A stretch of 64,000 nucleotides of DNA from Scleromitrula shiraiana (lineage: Eukaryota; Ascomycota; Leotiomycetes; Helotiales; Sclerotiniaceae), in assembly GCA_028455995.1 (NCBI GenBank), contig JABELC010000004.1, positions 2,604,001-2,668,000 on the forward strand, read 5' to 3'. Position numbers and translations under genes: made by a program. The notes below the pieces were generated by a model, which saw only the letters and a program-made list of their open reading frames with translations, had not been told where the DNA came from and made no database searches. Shown piece by piece: positions 13,090 to 25,549 of the stretch (position 1 is the first letter of the stretch; each line of letters begins with the position of its first letter).

Positions 13090-16000
13090 ATGTCTCTGGA
13101 ATTTTCTAACTTTTGGAGATCAAAATCAGACGACCGGGTAACACCAAATTCTCGAGCTTCTATGCCTCCACCTTTAGGTGACGCAGCTCAGCCGTCAGAA
13201 TCAAAGAGCTCAAGTCTTGCGAGTGTGTTCAAAAGCTTGACTGGAGGGAAACCCTCCAAAAGCCCGAGCACACAATCTCCAGCTTCAGGACCTCTTCAAT
13301 TCGACAATGGATTTGCTTCTCAACGAAGTTCCTATAGCGGCATACCCAATCATCAACAAAGTCTTGAACAATTACAAGCAGGGCATAGCTTGGCGGATCG
13401 AATTCGTGCAGCAGAATACCTCCGCTATGCTGTGCTAGACTACCCTATAGGAAATGTTAGTCGTCTAGATCGTCCAGAATGTTTCAATCCACTGATCACT
13501 CAATGACAGGTTCCCTTGGTATTTGTTGCAGGCAAAGATCTCATCGAACCTACTCAACCTTTAGAAGCTCGAATTGCCGGATATGAGTTACTAATAGCCT
13601 GTGTTCAATGCACGTCATCCAATGACCCCGAAAGATCATCATTCTTTCGAGTGCTAAGTGCCTCGACAAATAAGGATGACTTTCATCTACAGCTGCGGGC
13701 CTTGGTTGAACTGTCGAGGAATGGCAAGGATCTTTCCGGCTTCCATTATGAACTACTCCCTCTTTTGACGACATGGTTAAAAGAAACATGGTCCGCCACT
13801 ACATTAGCACGAAATGCCCGGAAAAAAGCAACACGCCAGAGCTCGTCATCTAAAGAAAGCAAAGAGCAACCTCTTTCGGCAGAAGAGAACAATTTGGCTT
13901 TGCTTTTTGCTTTCATTGCTGATGTTATTAAATTTAGTTCCAATGTTGTCTCATATTCAACCTCGTCGAAACTTCTTTCTCAGATCCTAGATATATGCAC
14001 ATCTTCGGCTACAGAAGCCGACTTTAAGGCTTGCAATCAAGTATTTGATGCCATCATCACGTATGGAGATATTCCCGATGAAAAACTTGAACCCTGTGTG
14101 AGGGTTTTATGTTCTATACATAGTTCTCTATGGCATGTGCATCAAGACGCGTGGCGATGCATTAGCAACCTATGCCAATCTCATCATGGTCTCAGAATGG
14201 TCAGAATTTTGATGGACATACTTGTCAGACCTCTACACGATAAATCAGATGATAAACAGTACAGCCAAAATATAAAAGAGGCTAGAGGTGCAATTTCGGC
14301 ATTGGAGAAATTGTTTTCCAAAGACGCAAAGGATGGCTACCCTCTGGTTCCATTTACCCTTTTAATGGCTTCTTTGAGAAGTGTAATTAGTCTTGATCGC
14401 ACTGCGGTGGATTGTGACGCATTGCAGTTGGTTCATTCGTTGTTCAGTCATGAGGGAGGGATGACACAGAATGTTATGGATGAAGATTGGACGGCGATGT
14501 TCGAAATCGTTGAAAAGTGCTCGCGACGTATTCCAAATCCATCTACGAACCGTTCACGGACATCCAATCCTCACAATAGCAATGCACTTTTGAAGGATGA
14601 ATCTTCACAACAGAAGTTTGTGGCACAGATGGGGGATTTGCTGACTGGTTTGATCATTCGCATCGAAAATTTGCTTGATTCACCTTCTCCAGACTTCTTC
14701 CAGAAAGAAGATTGCCTCAATTTTTTGGTCAAAGTGCCGACTTATCTTCCAGATAGCTGCGCCAAAATGGTTATCGACCATTTTATTGACTATAAGTGCT
14801 GCTCACCCTCGGACTTAAAGTGGGAGGACAACATTGAGTTACTTCTTGGAGGTTTTCTCGCTGATCGTTCCCGTCCATCCCACATTCGTTTACATGCTCT
14901 CAAGGCGGTTACAGATATCTATGTTATTGTCAGTGTTATAGATCAACCAGAGAATTTCCGAACATTTGCAATGGCAGTTTTGGCATACGTGGGGGACGAG
15001 AAAAACATTGCAATACTTCAAGAGTTCGTCGATTTCGCTGTAGCTGTAGCAGAGCAGACCATGGATGACGGTCTTTTCCAGTATGCTGTTGACATCATGC
15101 AAACTGTTGTCAATAATGACCGCATGCAATCTCCACTTGACTCGCCTCCTAGCACTCGTCACAGCATCCTATCGAGCAAGTCCGCATCTTCAAATACTCC
15201 AGTGAACGTCGTTCATAGTCCTTCCAATGTTGTTGTAAAAGGTTTGATTCAAATTTTTATGCGAACGATGTTCACTCACGAGGCAAAGTCCAAGAGAGTA
15301 TTCAGAGAATTGCTTGTAATCACACAAGGTTATGATTTTCCGACGGATGCTCGTATATCTGCGTTGAAGATGTTGTTTCGTTTACGAGCAGACGCAAAGA
15401 ACAGGATCTTCTTAACACCCTTTACGGAATCAGATACACTGGCTGCTTCACTTTATAGGACAGCAGATTCTTTAGCCAAAAAGCAAGCTGAAGATGAGGC
15501 CTCGCAGCAAAGCCGACCACCTCGGCCCGATGATCCAAAATCTCGGAGCACATCTCTCGGTCAGGTACAATCTCAATCTAAAACACCCCAAAGGCTAGGT
15601 AGTGGTATGAACAGAACTTTGCAACGTAACCATCAGATGTGGATGTCCCCAGACGCAGACGCGCTACCAGATGTTACTAGTGGCAATGCCAGCTTACGTT
15701 TAGTGTCCATGATCGAAGTCGTAGATCGGAAAAATACCCTAGAAGAACCAAACACCAATGATCAAGTCCTAGATCAAGTAGAATCGAGTGACCCAAATGC
15801 TGAGATTGCCACCGATTCACTTATCGCAGAAGATGTCAACTCTACAACTGAGGTTTTAGACACTGCTCCTGAACCTGATCTCAAAAATGTTGGCAACGAT
15901 GATACGGAACCTGACCAAATAGTTACTTCAACAGTTCTGGATATCGATACTTATCTTGATGTTATATGTGACCTCCTAGAAGACGGTTGCGATTGGGAGG

Positions 16001-18240
16001 TTTACAGTTATATTCTTGTTCACCTACCTTCTCAATTGACAAACCATGCTCTCTTCAAGTCTTCAGTACCACAGATCAGGAAATTAAGAGCTCTTCTTTG
16101 CGAATTAATCAAGGATAGTAGTTTTCAGGATCCTCCTCTTTCTTCTGGTCTGCGTAAAGCTGATGTAGCCATTTGTCTATTTCATGTTTTAACAATGGTC
16201 ATAAGTTACAACCGAGAGTTTTCTAAATCCGAAGAGGATGAGATCGTACGAACCTTTGTACAAGGTGTGAGCGCGTGGGAAACGGCTGCAAAGTGTTGTA
16301 TCCATGCTCTTGCAATTTGTTGCCATGAGCTTCCTGGGTCAACTAGAAAAGCATTGGTTACTATTGTTCAGAGGATGTCACAAATCATCACTCGTCAGCA
16401 TGTGGCAATCCATATCCTCGAATTCTTATCCTGTCTATCGAGACTTCCAGACCTGTATGCTAACTTCCGAGAAGATGAATTTCGTACGGTATTTGCTGTT
16501 TGCTTTCGCTATTTACAATATGTACGGGATCAACCAAGTAAGGATAATACATCAAACCGAAACAGCTTTCCCCGTGTTCGGAATTCCTCAGCTCCCAACA
16601 CTGCAGATCATACAGCCATAGACCAGAATGGCCAGGCAAGCAGCTCCGATGACTTACCACAATACGTATATGCTCTTGCGTACCATGTCATCATCTATTG
16701 GTTCTTATCATTAAAACTTACAGATCGTGCTGGTCAAGTTCAATGGATTACAAAAAATCTCATCTCGACTGATAGCAATGGGAAGGAGAAGATGGACGAG
16801 CAGGCTCAAGTCACGTTAGATTGTATGCAAAGAGTTGCATATGCTGACGTTGATGAGTCTTCTGCCGATCCAGATTTCACTCCAGAGCTTTACGGTGAAA
16901 TCTTGAAGAAGCGCTGGATTATTGGCAACGGTGTTGTAACCATTGAGCAAGCAACCCACAAAGGTTGGGCTCAAATTACCAAACGACTTCCATCCGGTAC
17001 ATCATGTTATATGGTCCGAGAGAAGTTTAGGCCACCACCACCTCATCAAATTTCTCTTACCACTGATGCTTTGCGTGACGCCAAGCACTCAAACGCAAAC
17101 GTCGTTCTTCCGAGTCACCTCCTTGTACAACTAACATCTCCGATTCCGCAAAGCACTGAATTTACACGACCAATTCCACTGCCGGATGATGATATGACTA
17201 AACGTGCTATAGCAAGTCTTGACCGCAATTTTACTGTGGATGGACACAAGGTTGGTATTATTTATGTCGGCGATAGACAAACTCAAGAGATAGAGATCCT
17301 TGCAAATACCACTGGTAGTGACGAATATTATACCTTTCTCTCAGGCCTCGCCACCATTACTGAACTAAAAGGAGCTAAATTCAATACTCAGGGACTTGAC
17401 CGAGAATATGGAATGGATGGAGATATGGCATTTTGTTGGCGAGATCGTGTATCTGAAATTGTTTTTCATGTTACAACACAAATGCCAACAAATCTCGAAC
17501 GAGATCCTCAATGCATTGGCAAGAAAAGACATATTGGTAATGATTTCGTAAACATCATCTTCAACGACTCTGGACTACCCTTTCAATATGATACATTCCC
17601 CTCCGAATTTAACTACGTCAACATTGTCATCGCCCCTGAATCTCGCCTCTCATTTACCGCGAACCGCGACCCCAGCACCCAACAACTCCGCCGAGACCCC
17701 TACTACAAAGTCCAAGTAATGAGTAAACCCGGTTTTCCCGAGATCTCCCCTGCCGCCGAAATGAAAATCATCAGTCTCAAAAACCTCCCCGATTTCATCC
17801 GTCTCATCGCTCTTAACGCCTCCGTCTTCTCCCTCGTATGGGCCAATCGAGAAGGAGGCGAACACGTCTCAAGCTGGCGTAATCGCTTACGAGAGATCAA
17901 CCGTCTCCGCTCTCGTCATATGCCCAAGCGACAAAATTCCATCCCTATTTCTCCGCCGGGGACGGCAAATGGAGGGAGCAATATAGCAGCCGATACGGTG
18001 AGGAATAGGGAGAGTATGAATAGTATTCGGCGGGCCTCGGTGGCGAATTTCACGTTCCTGGGGAGTGGGGGTGGGAATAAGGAGAGGGAGAAGGATGGGG
18101 GGGCGCAGCTGGCATCGTCGGAGACGGGGGCGTCGCAGAGGAATTCGGGGGTTTTTAGTTTGGGGGAAGGGGGGGATAGGGGGGAGATGGGGAGGGAGGA
18201 ACCGATGGTGGGGAGTTTGGATTTTTCAAGGTGGGCTTGA
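13090..18240 (+). CDS. Tuberin (TSC2-like) Rheb GTPase-activating protein
   Basis: Two exons, 13090-13455 and 13510-18240, joined in phase 0 across a 54-nt intron (GTTAGT...GACAG), encode about 1698 aa. The bulk is helical tuberin-type sequence. The Rap/Ran-GAP domain lies at about residues 1370-1500, with VGIIYVGDRQTQEIEIL, the catalytic asparagine thumb in KKRHIGNDFVNIIFND (Asn about 1466) and NYVNIVIAPES at its end. Tuberin partners with hamartin (TSC1) to switch Rheb to its GDP form and restrain TORC1. The last about 90 residues are low complexity; the coding strand becomes extremely G-rich (about 17950-18235) unlike the rest of the gene, though the frame stays open. Convergent with SMP3. 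Confidence 0.92.
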
Positions 18241-18657
18241 GTTGAGGGTTTGGCGTGCATTGGGATGGACGGGGTGGGAGGATTTGATATGATATGATAT
18301 GATATGAAATACACTATTGAGGTGTACCTCGGCGATGCTTATAAATCAAGCATAATAGCTCAGCAACCAAAAACCAGCTAGCCATCCTATCCCTATCATG
18401 ATTCAGATAACGACAACAATACGAAATCAAACGAAACGAAACCCCCCCCTTATCTCTCTCTCTCTCTCTCAAAAAAAAAAGCAAGCAAGCAAGCGAGTCG
18501 AGCGAAATAATGAAGAAAAGATGAGCCAGCGTGCCATGGAATAAATAAATGAATACCATAAAAGTTTTTGATTTTGATTTCTTCTTTCTTATCTCTTATT
18601 TTCTTATTCTTTTCTTTTTCCTATAGGCATTTACCTACTACTACTACTAGTAAATAG

Positions 18658-18688
<31 letters not shown>
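18658..18688. repeat. (TTTA)n microsatellite
   Basis: About eight copies of TTTA in the shared 3' region of TSC2 and SMP3. Confidence 0.9.
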
Positions 18689-18810
18689 GCTAGCTAGAAA
18701 GGACTCGGAGGGAATTCGATACTAGGTGGGCGTTAATTAGCTAGTTAGTTATTATTATTAGTATTATTAACTAGGCCATTATTATAGTCATTACTAGCTT
18801 GATCTCTAAT

Positions 18811-18860
18811 TCAAGTTCAAGTTCAAGTTCAAGTTCAAGTTCAAGTTCAAGTTCAAGTTC
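18811..18860. repeat. (AAGTTC)n hexamer array
   Basis: Eight perfect copies of the hexamer AAGTTC. Confidence 0.95.
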
Positions 18861-19141
18861 CCTTAGGCTCTTGAATATTTTGACGATTTGATTATTCGTG
18901 GATGGATAAATTGATTGGGATTTCTTGTGTGTGAGTGTGTGTGTAAGTAAGTAAACAATTTATTTATTTCAATTAGTATAATATGATAATATTGACATAT
19001 GTCATACTAATATCAACAAAAGACGGATGGACATATAGAGGATCTTGATATTATATTATGTCATATCATATTATATTATATCATATCACAGATTCTAGAC
19101 TCCATAGTGATGGATAACCCCCCCTTCTCGCCCACCCTTCT

Positions 19142-19171
19142 CATTCATTCATTCATTCATTCATTCATTCA
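19142..19171. repeat. (CATT)n microsatellite
   Basis: Seven copies of the CATT tetramer, the same motif as at 2556-2580. Confidence 0.9.
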
Positions 19172-19326
19172 TGATGCACGACAAAAGAATAATTATATTT
19201 TTCTCTCATCTCATCTCATCTATCTCGTTATTACTATTATTATGAGGTACTAGAACTATATCCTCCAATAGTTATTGTATCATCCGCCCCCTTCACTTCC
19301 CCCACCCCCACCCCCTCCTCCCCCAT

Positions 19327-21264
19327 CTACCTCACTACCGGCACTTCACGCAAATCCTCCTTATACTTCTCCTTCTCTTTCCCATTTCTATCTCCCTCTC
19401 TCTTACTCTCACCCTCACCCTCACCCTCAAAACAATCCACCTCAACCCTCCAAGCGGCAATCCCCCTCCTCCCCACCACCCTCTTTAGAGTCCCCCAAAC
19501 CCCCTCCTCCCCAACCTCCATATCATCCAAATTCAAATGCTGTGTCCATCTCCAAACCTCTTCAAAATGCACACCCACACTACCATTATCCCCCTTTTGA
19601 TTCTGTGTATATCTATCCAGGAACGTTGCGGATGTGGGCGCGATGAGATATGTACCGTTTCCATTACCATTACCATCCCCACCCCCACCATCAGGTGATT
19701 CTCCCGGTTTCGCAACACAAGTAGCCAATTTAACGACTTCTTCGATCATGAGTTCTGGATTCATACCCATGAGGTCGTGGGTGGTGAGGACTTCGTTTTT
19801 ACCGTTTAGCAGCCAGATGGGGGGACTATATGTTTTCCACCAAAAGGCATGGGTGGCGTTAGGTTGTTTACTGAGGAATGTTTGGGTTGGGACGACGCCT
19901 CCCTGGTGGTAGATACCCATTAAGATGCCGAAGAAGAGATTAAAAGAGATCCATGTAGCACTCCACATGCGTCTCGCTTTTGGAGATTTGGGTAGTTTTA
20001 TAGAAGAGAGGATTAGGGGGATTGTAGGGAGTAAGAAGCGAGCCTCTTGGTGTTTGAAAAATGAAAGAACGACGATGCCTGAAATAGCGGAATACAGACG
20101 TAGTGATAAGAGGGGTTGGAGAAAGAGAAGGATTGTAACGGGTCCCAGTAATTGTGGGAGATTAATAAGCCCATGTTGATACCATGGGTGGAGACCGTGA
20201 AGAGCGAGATTCTCGGAGACGAGATTGTAGTTGAGATTATTGAAAGGTGTGATGGTTGGGTGTGAGAAGAGGTATGACCAGGTAACGGAATTATTCGTGT
20301 AGAACTTTGTATCCAAATATATTGCAATAAATGTGGCAAAGATGCCAAATAGAATCATCGAAACGAGAGAAAATGGTCTATTTGAGATTAGTTATGACCT
20401 GTTATATTCAATGAGGCTATCTTACTTTCTCACGAAATGTGGTAATAATCGAAGGCCTGGGATGAAGAGAAACGCAGGAAACGTAATGCGATTGAAAATG
20501 CCAAAGACCACGACGAATGCGAGAATGGCACATGGTAAAACGGAAGTATGTTTCTGCAACTGTCAGCCTTGCTTCACAACCTATGGAGGGAAGCTCATAG
20601 AGTCCTCCTACTTTGGCCTGCACAATCCTCTGTATCAAAACCAAACTCCACGCAACTGCCAAAGTTTCAATCGAATTCGAAAATGTATGAGTTTGATATG
20701 TCCAGGTCACATATGAAGACGCCACGAGTAAAACAGCAACCTTTCTATGTCTCGGAGACTCAACCAATTCATATATTGCCCAATCCTCAAGCACAAAGCT
20801 CAACGTCAACATCAACATCCTCAGGGTCCAGAACACAGCTATCGGGGGTATTTCGCCATCATTTCCATTTCCAATCCAAAGCCATCGAAGAAGGAGCATC
20901 GGCAGACCGTAGATAGGCCATAGTGGGAAGACGCTGCGGACGGGGTTTTCAGACGTGAATTCCCAGGTCAGTTTGACAGGATAACTAAATATCTGGCCTG
21001 CAAACATGTTAGCAGATTTTCAATGAGTTTTGCGCACAATTCCATCTCATAATTCTATACAAGGAGCCCCCTTTCAAAAATGGACTGATTTTCTTAGGAT
21101 TCTGGGAAAGTCTTGTAAAAAGTAATATATTGGAGATTTATAAACTTACCAGCTATAACCTCTGGGCCCTGAAAGTTCTCATCTGGATGAAGGTAACTAG
21201 GAGATAAAGCAAACCAAAGTCGTAAGAGAAGGAGAAACAAGTATGCACGCCTGAAAAAAGGCAT
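19327..21264 (-). CDS. SMP3: GPI mannosyltransferase 4 (Smp3/PIG-Z family, GT22)
   Basis: Four exons, 21264-21150, 20997-20612, 20553-20426 and 20377-19327, give 559 aa with all phases consistent. The first luminal loop holds the family motif HPDENFQ (26-32), which carries the acidic catalytic pair. The GT22 signature HQEARFLLP lies at 319-327, and many hydrophobic segments (for example AILAFVVVFGIFNRITF) mark a polytopic ER membrane protein. The GLHPWYQHGLINLPQLLGP segment points to the Smp3 branch rather than Gpi10 or Alg9/12. Smp3 adds the fourth mannose to the GPI precursor using dolichol-phosphate-mannose. The C-terminal tail is low complexity (Gly/Asn and Glu/Lys repeats) and purine-rich on the coding strand. 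The start is set by the signal-like first helix just upstream of HPDENFQ. Confidence 0.9.
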
Positions 21265-22014
21265 TTTGGTATTATTTTATTGCATACGAACAGAATGTAA
21301 AAGATAGAAAATTGAAGATTAAGGAAAGAAAGTGTTTGCAATGGAAAAGAGAAAAAAAAGGTAATAGAACTAGATAGAATTAAAAGAAGAAAAAGAAGAA
21401 AAATATGAAGGAAGAAAGTAGAAAAATTGAAGTTAAAAAACAAAAGAAGAAGAAGAACTTGAAGAAGTCATTGGTAAGAAGAAGAAGTTGTAGTTAATGT
21501 TGGAGCTTTGTCTCTGTACAGTATCATATAATTTAGTTCTAGTGAATTTTCGAAACGAGGTGGGTAGAGTAAATCTGAAGGGTAACTTTTACCTCTCGTA
21601 CCTCTCATAACTCTCATACCCTTTCTTTTTTTTTTTGGATATCATTTCAAGGATTGAGAGAGAGGAATGACGGAGACCAGCAATAGCAAAATCATCCAAT
21701 TTCGGAGTTTCTCATGATTGATTACCAATCAAGATGAGACTTTTTCAAAATTTCGTATGTTTTGTTTTGTTTTGCTCTCAGGAGGAAATTTATGGTGGAT
21801 GGATAGATAGATAGATAGATAGTGAGAGTTGAGGTATATTTTATATCTTCATTTTAAGATAATCTATGAGTGTATGATGAGTGTATAATGAGGGTATGAT
21901 GAGGGTAGTTCTATAGCAGGTATATATTATGTAGTATATAGTACAGTAGGTAAGGATCAAGGTTAATTGGAAGAATATCAGAGCTATCGATAGCTTTAAA
22001 GACCAGTTAGACAA

Positions 22015-22096
22015 CAAGAGAAGAGAAGAGAAGAGAAGAGAAGAGAAGAGAAGAGAAGAGAGAAGAGAAGAGAAGAGAAGAGAAGAGAGAAAGAGA
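22015..22096. repeat. (GAGAA)n array
   Basis: About sixteen copies of the pentamer, with slips near 22061 and 22088; a purine-only tract on the plus strand. Confidence 0.9.
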
Positions 22097-22600
22097 TAAT
22101 TTGTTGATATTTGAACTCTTATACCTACTATATATCTATATATACTATTTATGTAGGGTAAGAGTACTCAATACTCAGTACTCAGGTTACTCTATTTCCT
22201 TCTGGGATCTTTGAATTATACCAATCGATTACTTCTTGTATATTAATAAATACTACTCAAATGCAAGAATACCTAAGTACTAGATTTATATAGATGGGAA
22301 TTTTATTTCTTGACTCTATATATGTATTTTCAATTAGATGACTACATATCTAGGTATTACATGCTTAATTTAATACATTGATAATTCTAATCTTCTAATA
22401 ATCTGTGAAACTTTGGAACTTCTTAACCTTCCATTAATATTCTTAACTTCTAGCTCCGTCCATAGCTCCCTCCAGCGTAATGTTACATGGTACATAATAC
22501 CGGTAGGACAAGGCTGAATAATGAATAATGAATCAATTGAATCAATTTATATGTATAGTGCCTTTATGTGATCAAAGCTCCAGAAGTTGAATCTTTTATG

Positions 22601-22690
22601 GTACTTGTGGCAGCTGTGGCAGCTGTGGCAGTTGTGGCAATTGTGGCAGTTGTGGCAATTGTGGCAGTGCAGTTGTGGCACTCAATTGAT
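22601..22690. repeat. 9-bp minisatellite, unit TGTGGCAGY
   Basis: Seven to nine imperfect copies of a 9-mer (TGTGGCAGC, TGTGGCAGT, TGTGGCAAT) alternating in order, followed by a degenerate edge. Confidence 0.9.
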
Positions 22691-23647
22691 CGGGCAAGTT
22701 GTGGCTACGCTACTATGTAGTTTGGCCACATCTATCATTTAGAATTTTAGATAGAAAAGCTAGTTCTATGGTGAATTATTACTGATTTTAAGTTATTAAT
22801 TAATTCAAGCTCTGGTTCTCTATATTCATTTAATACTATCAATGATATATACATACTACAATATTTCCAACATCATTATATCTGGGCCTACTGGTAATAT
22901 GATATCGATACTGTACTTAGTTCTATAGTTACTTTTATTATTAATTTATTAAAGAATACAATAAAGTTTACCTTAAACAAAATTCATTTTTGTAGTATTA
23001 CTTATTTCTCTAAAGCTCATACTGTAATATAATATTCAATTAAAATGAAGAATCTCCAAGGCTCTTTATGAGTCAATTATTGAATGAAGAGGGGATCAGG
23101 CAACTCTTATTACGATAGAGTTGAAAAATCCTCCTGTATATGTCAAAGGTTCAACTACTACTACTGTACCTAGCTAGGTATGTACTGTACTATGTAGGCA
23201 TTGCTTCTAATTATATCTAGTTATACTTCGTAGTTATATGGGGAAAAATAAAAATAAATGCTTACATAAGTCAAAATGATTGAATAGATTGACCCTACAT
23301 AATAATAATAAGTAACCTATATAATAACTGCTACCTACTGTAGCAATGTAGCCTAAGCTAAACTCTATAGTAATAATAATAATAATAAATGTATGACTTG
23401 TACATGGATGGTCCACGGGTATTGTCATTCATTATTCAAGGTTGATCATGACTGGTTAATTTAAGCGATCTACAAATCCGTAGAAGGCTTAACATAAAGC
23501 CTTTCTCCGACTGACCTTTAACTTCTTCTATATTCCTTTTCCTTTAAACTTACAATACAAAACCAACCATCAACAACCTCTTCAATTCAAATCTTCCTTC
23601 TTTCTACAAATTAAAAAATACAACTCCTGAATCAACAACTATTAAAA

Positions 23648-24370
23648 ATGTCTGACAACAAGTCTTCTACCCAGACTATCACCCTTGTCTCTAACGACAA
23701 TGTTCCCATCGAAGTTGGTAAGTTACCCCGCGGTGAAGCTGAAGCTCTTATGCGCAAAATGAAACAAACAACTGACTGAACCATCAATAGAGCGCGCTGT
23801 CGCCGAGCGATCTATGCTCGTCAAGAACATGATGGATGATCTCGGAGAGTCTGCTCTTGAAACCCCAGTCCCCATTCCCAACGTAAGTTTAAAGACATAC
23901 ATGTCATCATCAATCACATTTATGCGCTCACCGTTCTAACTTTTTATGTTTTCCACTCTAGGTAAATGAGGCCGTCCTTCGTAAGGTTATCGAATGGTGC
24001 GAACACCACAAGCACGATCCTGCCGTCTCTGCCGATGATGACTCTGATTCCCGCAAGAAGACCACCGATATCGAAGAGTGGGACCAAAAATTCATGCAAG
24101 TCGATCAAGAGATGTTGTTTGAGATTATTCTCGTACGTTGAAATTTACTCAATAACCTTATTATTATGTGCCACTTAATCTAACATTCAATAGGCTGCCA
24201 ATTATCTTGACATCAAGCCACTTCTCGATGTTGGTTGCAAGACCGTCGCCAACATGATCAAGGGCAAGTCCCCCGAGGAGATCCGAAAGACCTTCAACAT
24301 CACCAACGATTTCACCCCCGAGGAGGAGGAGCAAATCCGCCGTGAGAACGAATGGGCCGAGGATCGTTAA
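23648..24370 (+). CDS. SKP1: SCF ubiquitin ligase subunit Skp1
   Basis: Four exons, 23648-23717, 23791-23882, 23962-24132 and 24194-24370, give 169 aa. The N-terminal BTB/POZ-like fold starts with ITLVSNDNVPIEVERAVAERS, and the C-terminal Skp1 dimerisation/F-box-binding region reads AANYLDIKPLLDVGCKTVANMIKGKSPEEIRKTFNI, ending in NEWAEDR, which is close to invariant in the family. Skp1 bridges cullin-1 and F-box proteins in SCF E3 ligases and also occurs in kinetochore and V-ATPase assembly complexes. Introns are GTAAGT...AATAG, GTAAGT...TCTAG and GTACGT...AATAG. The region just upstream is pyrimidine-rich. Confidence 0.96.
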
Positions 24371-24742
24371 ACGACCAACACAAGTCAGGGAATCTGTCAT
24401 AATAGAATGACATAATGGACTGGACGATAAATGATGGATGACGCAACTTTGCTCTTGTTGGTGCAACAAAATTTTGCACTTACTTCTGCATAAGACAGGC
24501 GGTGTTCATCAATATTATCTGATAAGCTTGGCTACCATGGTAATCGGTACCAGCATACTTTTTTGTTTCATATGGGGCGTGGGGGATAAACATTGTTACT
24601 GATGCTTTCTTTCTTTTTTCTCTCTGGTCTGGTCCTTTCTACATTTTTTTCTTAAGGGTGATGGGCGTTTAGGTAGTTCATGCACATGCACATTGGACAG
24701 GTCCTGCCTGTATGCCACAAAAAATGTAGATAGATTGAATGA

Positions 24743-24802
24743 ACGGATGGGTGGACGGATGGATTTATGAATGGATGGATGGATGGATGGATGGATGGAT
24801 GG
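24743..24802. repeat. (GGAT)n tetranucleotide tract
   Basis: Imperfect then perfect GGAT tetramers in the 3' flank of SKP1. Confidence 0.9.
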
Positions 24803-24850
24803 TTAATACAATCATTCAGTCAAGTCAGATAACCAATGTATGCATCATTC

Positions 24851-24975
24851 AATGAAATGAAATGAAATGAAATGATATGATATGATATGATATGATTTAT
24901 GATTATGATTGTAATTGTGAATGTGATTGTGATTGTGAATGTGATTGTGATTGTGAATGTAATTGTGAATGTGCA
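24851..24975. repeat. Pentamer tract and 12-bp minisatellite
   Basis: (GAAAT)n passes into (GATAT)n up to about 24896, followed by a GTGATTGTGAAT-type 12-mer array to about 24975. The GATAT pentamer also occurs at 18288-18306 and 34120-34145. Confidence 0.9.
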
Positions 24976-25015
24976 TTTACATCTATCTATCTATCTATAT
25001 CTATAATTTCCCTCT

Positions 25016-25050
25016 CTCTTTTTCCCTCTCCCTCTCCCTCTCCCTCTCTT
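25016..25050. repeat. (CCCTCT)n tract
   Basis: Pyrimidine-only hexamer tract. Confidence 0.85.
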
Positions 25051-25146
25051 TCCTATAAAAACAATAAATACATAAATACATACATAAATAAATAAACCAA
25101 TAAACCAGGCGAAACCAAAAGTGTGAGTAAAATTAAAGGGGAAAAG

Positions 25147-25180
25147 AGGGTTCGGGTTCGGGTTCGGGTTCGGATTCGGG
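25147..25180 (+). repeat. (TTCGGG)n telomere-like hexamer
   Basis: GGGTTCGGGTTCGGGTTCGG followed by a variant ATTCGGG. Each unit differs by one base from the usual fungal telomere repeat TTAGGG. Its runs of G at regular spacing could form a G-quadruplex. Confidence 0.85.
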
Positions 25181-25240
25181 AAGGAGGAGGACATAATATA
25201 TATATAATCATATATAATACAATACAACGATATATATCCA

Positions 25241-25338
25241 TACATACATACATCCACATACACATACACATACACATACATACACATACACATACATACA
25301 TACATACATACATACATATCCATCTACATACACATACA

Positions 25339-25375
<37 letters not shown>

Positions 25376-25400
25376 TACATATCCATCCACATACATACAT
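25241..25400. repeat. (CATACA)n / (CATA)n array
   Basis: About 160 bp of CATACA hexamers mixed with CATA tetramers and CATC variants; all frames stay open artefactually on both strands. Confidence 0.9.
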
Positions 25401-25405
25401 ATCAT

Positions 25406-25465
25406 TTCAAAAAAGAGCATTCAAAAAAGAGCATTCAAAAAAGAGCATTCAAAAAAGAGCATTCC
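25406..25465. repeat. 14-bp minisatellite, four copies
   Basis: Four tandem copies of AAAAAAGAGCATTC; the first three are identical and the last ends in a variant. Confidence 0.95.
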
Positions 25466-25549
25466 AGAAGAATGTAAGTAGGAAGGAAGGAAGAAAGGTA
25501 GGTAAGTAGAGATGAAAAAGGAAAGGGGAATGTGCGTGCCGCGCATTGT

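Larger units (their letters stand above)
18241..19326. other. Convergent intergenic region TSC2 / SMP3
   Basis: The 3' flanks of two convergent genes, filled with simple repeats: CT tract near 18457-18470, (TTTA)n at 18658-18688, (AAGTTC)n at 18811-18860 and (CATT)n at 19142-19171. No coding evidence. Confidence 0.7.
21265..23647. other. Divergent intergenic region SMP3 / SKP1
   Basis: 2.4 kb of AT-rich DNA upstream of both genes. It contains a (GAGAA)n array, a TGTGGCAGY minisatellite and scattered ATA-rich blocks. No conserved ORF is seen. The last about 100 bases before SKP1 are C/T and CAA-rich, like a fungal 5' leader. Confidence 0.6.

Noticed and set aside
25053..25509. ORFs of 110-128 codons on both strands
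   Set aside because: Pure translations of the CATACA satellite (Cys/Val/Tyr or His/Thr repeats).
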